In this document: piece by piece, positions 6,286-11,148 of the stretch | Position numbering within the stretch: position 1 is the first letter of the stretch | How the letters are laid out: each line of letters starts with the position of its first letter | Assembly (NCBI GenBank): GCA_964644705.1 | Contig: CAZXYF010000103.1 | Location: 1 to 11,148 of the forward strand | From: CAZXYF01 sp964644705 | GTDB taxonomy: Bacteria; Planctomycetota; Brocadiia; SM23-32 | Length of the DNA stretch: 11,148 nt | Direction: 5' to 3' | Position numbers and translations under genes: made by a program | Notes under the pieces: model-generated | Database searches by the model: none | What the model saw: the letters and a program-made list of their open reading frames with translations, nothing else | What the model was told of the DNA's origin: nothing

Positions 6286-7227
6286 ATGAGCCAGACAGTT
6301 TTACTCTTTGCCGGCCAGGGCGCGCAGGAAGTTGGTATGGGCGTTGACGTGGCGCAGGAATACCCCGCCGCACGGAAGGTTTTCGAACAGGCCTCCAACG
6401 TTACCGATGTGGATTGGATGGATGTCTGCTCAAATGGGCCCGATGAACGACTGGCCCGAACTGACATCTGCCAGCCCGCAATCCTGACCGTCAGCATAGC
6501 CCTTCTGCGGGCTCTGGAAACTGAACTGGACCAACCGATACAACCAATTGCTGGAGCCGGCCTGAGTCTGGGGGAATACAGTGCCCTGGTCGCAGCCGGT
6601 GCGCTGGATTTTGCTGACGCCGTCAAACTCACTCGCGCCCGTGGACGATACATGCAGGAAGCCTGTGATGCGAATCCCGGTACCATGTATTCCATCATCG
6701 GAATGGATGATGATCAGGTCGAAGATGCCTGTCAGCACATACGTGGCGAAGGGGGCGAGGTGTGGCCCGCCAATTACAATTCCCCGGGACAGGTTGTCAT
6801 CAGCGGTGGTTTGGAAGCAACCCGGGAAGCCGCTGACCTCTGCGAAGAACGCGGTGCCCGACGTGCCATACAGCTCAATGTCGCCGGTGCCTTCCACAGT
6901 CCCCTCATGCAACCAGCCGCCGACAAGCTCCTTAAAAAACTGACCGACACCACATTCAGTGAACCCGACTATCCGGTCGTGGCCAATGTAACCGGCCAAC
7001 CGGTGGATTCAATCGGAACAATTCAGGACCTGCTGGGCCAGCAGGTAACAAGTCCCGTCCGGTGGTGTGATTCGATGCAGTGGTGCGCTGAGGCGGGGGC
7101 CCAACAATTTGTCGAAGTGGGACCCGGTCGAGTGCTGCGCGGGCTGCTCCGTCGGATCGACCGAGAACTTGATTGTTCATCGGTCAATGACCTGAGCAAT
7201 CTGCGAGACACCGCGGTTCAGCTGTAA
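6286..7227 (+). CDS. fabD: Malonyl-CoA:ACP transacylase
   Basis: Transfers malonyl from CoA to the acyl carrier protein, supplying FabH and FabF. It has 313 residues. It begins with LLFAGQGAQ (6-14, oxyanion-hole glutamine), followed by the nucleophile elbow GLSLGEYSAL (92-101; S94), the carboxylate-binding arginine in RGRYMQEA (R119, by analogy with the E. coli arginine) and the catalytic histidine in GAFHSPLM (H204). The residue before the active serine is leucine where E. coli has histidine; the GLSLGE form also occurs in cyanobacterial and plant enzymes, so this is a lineage variant, not a defect. The ATG has AAGGA at 6272-6276. It sits 54 bp after fabH and 65 bp before fabG. Confidence 0.96.
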   Translation: MSQTVLLFAGQGAQEVGMGVDVAQEYPAARKVFEQASNVTDVDWMDVCSNGPDERLARTDICQPAILTVSIALLRALETELDQPIQPIAGAGLSLGEYSALVAAGALDFADAVKLTRARGRYMQEACDANPGTMYSIIGMDDDQVEDACQHIRGEGGEVWPANYNSPGQVVISGGLEATREAADLCEERGARRAIQLNVAGAFHSPLMQPAADKLLKKLTDTTFSEPDYPVVANVTGQPVDSIGTIQDLLGQQVTSPVRWCDSMQWCAEAGAQQFVEVGPGRVLRGLLRRIDRELDCSSVNDLSNLRDTAVQL

Positions 7228-7292
7228 CGACATGTTTTTTTAGGCTCGCGAATTCATATTCTTTTCACAAATTTGTCATCGGAGATATGGAA

Positions 7293-8036
7293 ATGGAATG
7301 CCTTGATGGACGTAACGCCCTGATCACCGGAGCGTCACGCGGTATTGGCCGCGCGATCGCCGGACGCCTCGCCGAGGCGGGAGCCAATGTGGCCGGACTG
7401 GACATTGATGTGGATCCCATGCAGGAGACCAGGGAGCTGGTAGAGGATGAGGGATCGGATTTTATGGCTATCGAAGCCGACGTGACCGAGCTGGACCAGA
7501 TGAAAGAGGCGGTCCAACGGGTGGTTGACGAGTTCGGCTCCCTCGACGTACTGGTCAATAATGCCGGCATCACGCGCGACAACCTGCTCATCCGCATGAC
7601 CCCGGAGGACTGGGAAAGTGTTATATCGATCAATCTCACCGGGGTGTTTAACGGCGTCAAAGCCGCTTCCCGCCAGATGATGCGTCAGCGTAATGGCAGC
7701 ATAATCAACATCTCCAGTGTCGTGGGCTTGATCGGCAATCCGGGGCAGGTCAATTATTCAGCAAGCAAGGCCGGGGTCCTGGGCGTGACGAAATCCACAG
7801 CCCGTGAAGTTGGTAAACGTGGCGTACGCGTCAATGCTGTGGCTCCGGGGTATATACAGACTCGTATGACAGAAGAACTGACCGATGAAGCACGTGAAGC
7901 CCTTCAGGAACAGATCCCCCTGGAATCGCTCGGACAGCCGGAAGATGTGGCGGATGCGGTGTTATTCTTGGCTTCCGAATCTTCCCAGTACATCACCGGC
8001 CAGGTCATAAGCGTCGATGGCGGCATGGCCATGTAA
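7293..8036 (+). CDS. fabG: 3-oxoacyl-ACP reductase
   Basis: NADPH-dependent reduction of 3-oxoacyl-ACP to 3-hydroxyacyl-ACP in each elongation cycle. A classical short-chain dehydrogenase of 247 residues. It shows the cofactor glycine motif TGASRGIG (12-19), ADVT near residue 63, NNAGIT (89-94), catalytic N114, S142, Y155 and K159 (NYSASK), and APGYIQT (184-190). The C-terminus ITGQVISVDGGMAM is the usual FabG ending. Two in-frame ATGs lie six bases apart: that at 7287 is only two bases from GGAG (7281-7284), while that at 7293 has eight bases, so 7293 is preferred; starting at 7287 would add Met-Glu. The fatty-acid context makes FabG far more likely than another SDR. Confidence 0.95.
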   Translation: MECLDGRNALITGASRGIGRAIAGRLAEAGANVAGLDIDVDPMQETRELVEDEGSDFMAIEADVTELDQMKEAVQRVVDEFGSLDVLVNNAGITRDNLLIRMTPEDWESVISINLTGVFNGVKAASRQMMRQRNGSIINISSVVGLIGNPGQVNYSASKAGVLGVTKSTAREVGKRGVRVNAVAPGYIQTRMTEELTDEAREALQEQIPLESLGQPEDVADAVLFLASESSQYITGQVISVDGGMAM

Positions 8037-8045
8037 ATGCAGTAC

Positions 8046-8068
8046 ACACCGCGTTTGGGCATCGGTGT
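8046..8068 (+). terminator. Weak hairpin after fabG
   Basis: ACACCG (8046-8051) pairs perfectly with CGGTGT (8063-8068) around an 11-base loop, and two further T residues follow. It begins 9 nt after the fabG stop. The stem is only six pairs and the T-run is short, so at most partial termination or processing is expected between fabG and acpP. Confidence 0.25.
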
Positions 8069-8128
8069 TTCCTGCATCAAATTGCAAGATATATCAGCGC
8101 AAGTTTGGACTCTCGCAGGGCTTCACAC

Positions 8129-8158
8129 TTGAAATCACCCGGCTCGGTGCGATAAAGT
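8129..8158 (+). promoter_or_regulatory. Possible internal promoter for acpP-fabF
   Basis: TTGAAA (8129-8134) is followed by GATAAA after 16 bp or TAAAGT after 18 bp. Both -10 matches are imperfect. It lies in the only large gap of the fab cluster (204 bp), where a separate promoter for the very abundant acyl carrier protein would make sense. Otherwise the 8037-8240 stretch contains no convincing gene. Confidence 0.3.
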
Positions 8159-8240
8159 TTGTGCAACTAAATGTGCAGTATGTTGTGTTGTTCTGCCGTT
8201 TGTAAACGCTCATTTTTTCTCTAATCGGAGGTATCTGGAC

Positions 8241-8480
8241 GTGGCCGACGAAGACATTACTCAAGTCGTAAAAAGTATGGTTGCTGAACGTATGGACGTG
8301 GATGAATCCAAAATCACAGACGATACTCATTTCGTCAATGACCTTCAGGCGGATTCGCTCGATATGGCCGAACTCGTCATTGATCTGGAAGAAGAATTTG
8401 GTGTTCAGATCAGCGATGAGGAAGCTCAGGACATCGAAACCGTTGGACAAGCTATTCAGTATATTCAGGAGAACAAGTAA
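8241..8480 (+). CDS. acpP: Acyl carrier protein
   Basis: Carries the growing acyl chain on a 4'-phosphopantetheine arm; partner of FabD, FabH, FabG, FabF and PlsX. It has 79 residues, strongly acidic. The attachment serine is S39 in the motif QADSLDMAELVIDLEEEFG, and the downstream DEEAQDIETVGQAIQYI is typical helix III-IV sequence. Translation starts at a GTG, with a strong GGAGG at 8227-8231 nine bases upstream; no ATG in frame offers a better start and the N-terminus fits the family length. The stop is five bases before the fabF ATG, so the two are likely translationally coupled. A 204-bp leader separates it from fabG. Confidence 0.97.
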   Translation: MADEDITQVVKSMVAERMDVDESKITDDTHFVNDLQADSLDMAELVIDLEEEFGVQISDEEAQDIETVGQAIQYIQENK

Positions 8481-8485
8481 GTCCC

Positions 8486-9733
8486 ATGGGGCGTAAACGG
8501 GTCGTAGTGACCGGCATGGGGGTAATTTCCCCTGTCGGCATGGACAAACAGACCGCATGGCCTGCCATTTGTGAGGGCCGTAGTGGCATTGGTCGCATCG
8601 AAGCGTTTGATACCAGCGATTACAAGGTGCATATTGCCGGTGAGGTCAATGATTTTGACCCGCTGGACCTGGTCAGCAAACGCCGGGCGCGGCGTATGGA
8701 TCGGTTCGTGCAGTTTGCCATCGCTGCAGCTGATCACGCACTTGATCAGAGCGGCATTCTGGATGACGATTATGATCCTGCTCGCGTGGGATCCTACATC
8801 GGCACCGGTATTGGCGGGATTTCCGAGATTGAGGACCAACATACTCGTTTACTCAATTCTGGACCACGCCGTACGAGCCCGATGATGATCCCTAAAATGA
8901 TGGCCAACGCCGCAGCGGGCCAGATCAGCATCCGTCACAGTTTCACCGGGCCCAGCATGTCCGTTTCCAGTGCGTGTGCTTCTGGCTCCAATGCAATTGG
9001 TGAAGCCGTCGAAAGCATCCGTAATGATCGGGTGGACATCCAGGTGTGCGGGGGCTCCGAAGCCGCCGTCTCCCCCCTGGGATTGTCTGGTTTCATGCAA
9101 CTGAAAGCTCTTTCCAAACGCAATGATGAACCGAAAAAAGCCAGTCGGCCATTTGATAAGGACCGTGATGGATTTGTCATGGCCGAAGGGGCTGGCGTTC
9201 TTGTGCTTGAATCTCTCGAGCATGCACGTTCGCGCGAAGCGCAGATCTTCGCAGAGGTTTCAGGATATGGCGCAAGCAGTGATGCCTACCATATGACTCT
9301 CCCGTGTGAAAACGGGAACGGTGCTATGCTGGCAATGCGTAACGCTCTTGATGACGCGGAGATGAATCCCGAAGCCATTGATTACATCAATGCTCATGGA
9401 ACGAGCACTCCCGCTGGCGATGATATTGAAGCACGTGCCATAGCAGAAGTGTTCGGATCACATGCACAAGAGCTGGCCGTCAGTTCAACCAAAAGCATTT
9501 TCGGTCATCTACTCGGTGCTTCCGGTTCTCTTGAAAGCGCCGTCTGTATCTGGGCCATGAATGATGGCGTTTGTCCGCCAACAATCAACCTTGACGAGGT
9601 TGACCCCAATTGTGGGGACCTCAACTTCGTGCCGAACGAAAGTCAGGAACGCACGGTTGATGCCGTCATGAACAATTCGTTTGGCTTTGGCGGCCACAAC
9701 GTGACCCTGATTTTCAGTAAATTCCAGGACTGA
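8486..9733 (+). CDS. fabF: 3-oxoacyl-ACP synthase II (KAS II)
   Basis: Elongating condensing enzyme that extends acyl-ACP by two carbons from malonyl-ACP. It has 415 residues, normal for FabF. The Cys-His-His active site is visible: C164 in SSACASGSNAIG, H304 in NAHGTSTPAGD and H341 in KSIFGHLLGASG, with K336 in TKS. RVVVTGMGVISPVG (5-18) opens the fold and NNSFGFGGHN (396-405) is the C-terminal gating loop. The usual GHLLGAAG appears as GHLLGASG. The nearest purine-rich RBS, AGGAG at 8467-8471 inside the acpP end, is 14 bases from the ATG, which suggests coupling to acpP translation. A terminator-like hairpin follows 40 bp downstream. FabB is an alternative name for close relatives, but adjacency to acpP and overall sequence favour FabF. 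Confidence 0.96.
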   Translation: MGRKRVVVTGMGVISPVGMDKQTAWPAICEGRSGIGRIEAFDTSDYKVHIAGEVNDFDPLDLVSKRRARRMDRFVQFAIAAADHALDQSGILDDDYDPARVGSYIGTGIGGISEIEDQHTRLLNSGPRRTSPMMIPKMMANAAAGQISIRHSFTGPSMSVSSACASGSNAIGEAVESIRNDRVDIQVCGGSEAAVSPLGLSGFMQLKALSKRNDEPKKASRPFDKDRDGFVMAEGAGVLVLESLEHARSREAQIFAEVSGYGASSDAYHMTLPCENGNGAMLAMRNALDDAEMNPEAIDYINAHGTSTPAGDDIEARAIAEVFGSHAQELAVSSTKSIFGHLLGASGSLESAVCIWAMNDGVCPPTINLDEVDPNCGDLNFVPNESQERTVDAVMNNSFGFGGHNVTLIFSKFQD

Positions 9734-9773
9734 TTGCCCCGACCGATACACAATAAAGCAGCAGACACTCCAG

Positions 9774-9813
9774 GCGCCGCCCGGTATGATTCCGGTAGCG
9801 GCGCTTAGTTCTT
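9774..9813 (+). terminator. GC-rich hairpin after fabF, candidate operon terminator
   Basis: GCGCCGC (9774-9780) pairs with GCGGCGC (9798-9804). Inside, CCGG (9781-9784) pairs with CCGG (9792-9795) around the loop TATGATT, leaving a two-base TA bulge. The eleven-pair stem is followed by TTAGTTCTT, a moderately T-rich tail. This is the best terminator candidate in the window and would close the rpmF-fabF unit. It ends 10 nt before the annotated ATG of the glycosyltransferase, so it could instead act as an attenuator or a structure in that gene's leader. Confidence 0.55.
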
Positions 9814-9814
9814 A

Positions 9815-11029
9815 ATGGGAGCTCCAACGTTGACATCCCTTTCGCCAGACACAGAACAGGTGAAGGTTCTCCATATAATAACACGAATGATTCTGGGCGG
9901 TGCTCAGGAAAACACTTTGCTGACCTGTGAGGGGCTTCACAACGACCCGGACTGGGATGTCACGCTCGCGACAGGGCCGCCCCGCGGGCCGGAGGGGGAA
10001 CTGATGAGCCGGGCTCATCGCAACGGCGTTCGCACAATCCTGATCCCATCCTTACAACGTTCAATCGATCCCTGGCACGACGCCGTTGCTTTCGACCATA
10101 TTCTTCGCCTCCTCCGGCGCATTCGCCCCGCCATTGTTCATACCCACAGCTCGAAAGCCGGCATTCTCGCCCGAGTAGCTGCTCACACGGCGCGAATCCC
10201 CATTGTCATCCACACAATCCATGGCCTCCCCTTCCACCGCAATCTTTCGCCGTTGTCTAACGCAGTATTTGTCTCGGCGGAATGGGCTGGCGCCCACTGT
10301 TGCGATAGGCTCATCTGTGTTGCCGATGCGATGACGGAACAGGCCCTGGAAGCCGGGGTGGGAACCCCGGACCAGTACACCACCGTCTACAGCGGCATGG
10401 AAGTGGACAAATTCCTTCAGGCGGAGGAGCACCGGCGGTCCGCACGTCGCGATCTCGGGCTTGCCCCCGACGACGTCGTCATTGGCAAGATCGCCCGCCT
10501 TTTCCCGCTTAAAGGCCACCAATACGTCCTGCAGGCCGCACCCTCGGTCCTCGCGCGTTGTCCTCATGCACGATTCCTGTTCATTGGCGATGGGATCCTT
10601 CGGGACAAATTGGAATCTCAGGCCAGGGAGTTGGGAATTCGCGATCGAATAATCTTTGCCGGTCTTGTCGACACCTCACGCATACCGGAGATGATCGGTG
10701 CCATGGACATTCTGGTCCACGCCTCTTTGCGAGAAGGGTTGCCCCGGGCGATAGTGCAGGCTCTGCTGGGGGGACGCCCTGTGGTCAGTTATGACATCGA
10801 CGGCGCTCCCGAAGTGGTTCTGGACGGGATTACGGGACATCTCGTACCCCCGCGGTCAAGCGAAAAACTGGCATCGGCGCTGATTGATCTCGTTGAACAC
10901 CCCACACGCGGACAACAGATGGGGAGGGAAGGACAGCGGCGATTTACTGATCAATTTCGTGCTTCCACCATGGTTCGAGACATTAAAGCGATCTATCGAC
11001 AGGAGCTTGGAAAACACGGATATGCATGA
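9815..11029 (+). CDS. GT4-type glycosyltransferase
   Basis: Probable retaining GT-B glycosyltransferase of the GT4 (Glycos_transf_1) type, 404 residues, transferring a sugar from a nucleotide donor onto a lipid-linked or surface glycan; donor and acceptor are unknown. The N-terminal acceptor domain starts KVLHIITRMILGGAQENT (17-34) and contains VHTHSSKAGILAR (108-120). The donor domain has GKIARLFPLKGHQ (224-236; R228, K233 in the usual phosphate-binding places), FIGDG (256-260) and EGLPRAIVQ (307-315), where the EX7E motif reads EX7Q. GAPEV (330-334) follows. There is no signal peptide or obvious membrane segment. No RBS precedes the ATG at 9815; a TTG at 9830 in frame has GGGAG at 9817-9821, eight bases upstream, and may be the true start (399 residues). 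A hairpin lies just upstream. Relatives often sit in exopolysaccharide or O-antigen clusters, but no such partner is visible here. Confidence 0.85.
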   Translation: MGAPTLTSLSPDTEQVKVLHIITRMILGGAQENTLLTCEGLHNDPDWDVTLATGPPRGPEGELMSRAHRNGVRTILIPSLQRSIDPWHDAVAFDHILRLLRRIRPAIVHTHSSKAGILARVAAHTARIPIVIHTIHGLPFHRNLSPLSNAVFVSAEWAGAHCCDRLICVADAMTEQALEAGVGTPDQYTTVYSGMEVDKFLQAEEHRRSARRDLGLAPDDVVIGKIARLFPLKGHQYVLQAAPSVLARCPHARFLFIGDGILRDKLESQARELGIRDRIIFAGLVDTSRIPEMIGAMDILVHASLREGLPRAIVQALLGGRPVVSYDIDGAPEVVLDGITGHLVPPRSSEKLASALIDLVEHPTRGQQMGREGQRRFTDQFRASTMVRDIKAIYRQELGKHGYA

Positions 11030-11148
11030 GCTGTCCCGATATCGCCACAAGTAGCGGGGGAGATATCCTGACAGCATTGCCGATTATGTCGAGTCCGAAA
11101 GGCTGTTCTTCTCGCGCACCATCGCTTTATCCTGGTAGGGGATGCATT

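Noticed and set aside
7235..7241. Run of seven T after fabD, possible terminator
   Set aside because: No stem of useful length lies just upstream, and fabG follows at once with a good RBS.
8017..8205. 62-codon + strand frame overlapping the fabG end
   Set aside because: No RBS, overlaps fabG in another frame, and the translation shows no family features.
8094..8558. Antisense open frame (154 codons) opposite acpP
   Set aside because: Overlaps the unmistakable acyl carrier protein gene and its leader; the translation resembles no family I know.
11026..11148. Frame opening with an ATG that overlaps the glycosyltransferase stop (ATGA) and stays open to the window end
   Set aside because: Only 41 codons are visible, Ser/Pro/Gly-rich and unlike a typical protein start, and there is no close RBS. 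More downstream sequence would decide whether a gene begins here or after the AGGGG near 11138.

Overview
The window is an ordinary-looking bacterial chromosomal segment, read entirely on the + strand. It holds ten well-supported protein genes: pncB-like, hisC, hisB, rpmF, plsX, fabH, fabD, fabG, acpP, fabF, and then an eleventh, a family-4-type glycosyltransferase. No RNA genes, mobile elements, CRISPR arrays or phage genes were seen. The linked rpmF-plsX-fabH-fabD-fabG-acpP-fabF block is the classic type II fatty-acid synthesis cluster of many bacteria. The moderate-to-high GC, the zinc-ribbon L32 and the archaeal/Thermotoga-like nicotinate phosphoribosyltransferase would fit a Gram-negative-type environmental lineage, with Planctomycetota or a relative as a guess. 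The phylum cannot be fixed from this sequence alone.

Region 1 (1-3437) is cofactor and amino-acid metabolism. A sigma70-like promoter (218-246), preceded by small inverted and direct repeats, drives a nicotinate phosphoribosyltransferase gene (NAD salvage). This is followed by hisC and hisB, two histidine biosynthesis genes. HisB makes imidazole-acetol phosphate, which HisC then transaminates, so the two act on consecutive steps. NAD salvage and histidine synthesis both begin from PRPP. hisB may have its own extended -10 promoter, and it is followed by a long imperfect hairpin that probably ends the unit.

Region 2 (3388-3838) is about 450 bp without a convincing gene. It contains the hisB terminator hairpin, a perfect 10-bp inverted repeat, a near-consensus promoter (TTGACA-17-TACAAT) and a leader of roughly 160 nt. 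The yceD/DUF177 gene that commonly precedes rpmF is not there.

Region 3 (3839-9733) is the lipid block. PlsX makes acyl-phosphate for phospholipid synthesis. FabD loads malonate onto ACP, FabH starts chains, FabF elongates them, FabG reduces the 3-oxo intermediates, and AcpP carries the chain. Spacings are 43-66 bp except for a 204-bp gap before acpP, which may hold a secondary promoter, and a 5-bp gap between acpP and fabF. FabZ/FabA and FabI are not in the window.

Region 4 (9734-11148) starts with a GC-rich terminator-like hairpin that ends only 10 nt before the annotated start of a glycosyltransferase. The last ~120 bp hold no convincing gene.

I did not find evidence for a previously undescribed system. 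The points worth a second look are regulatory: the pncB upstream repeats, the promoter/inverted-repeat module before rpmF, and the hairpin pressed against the glycosyltransferase start.
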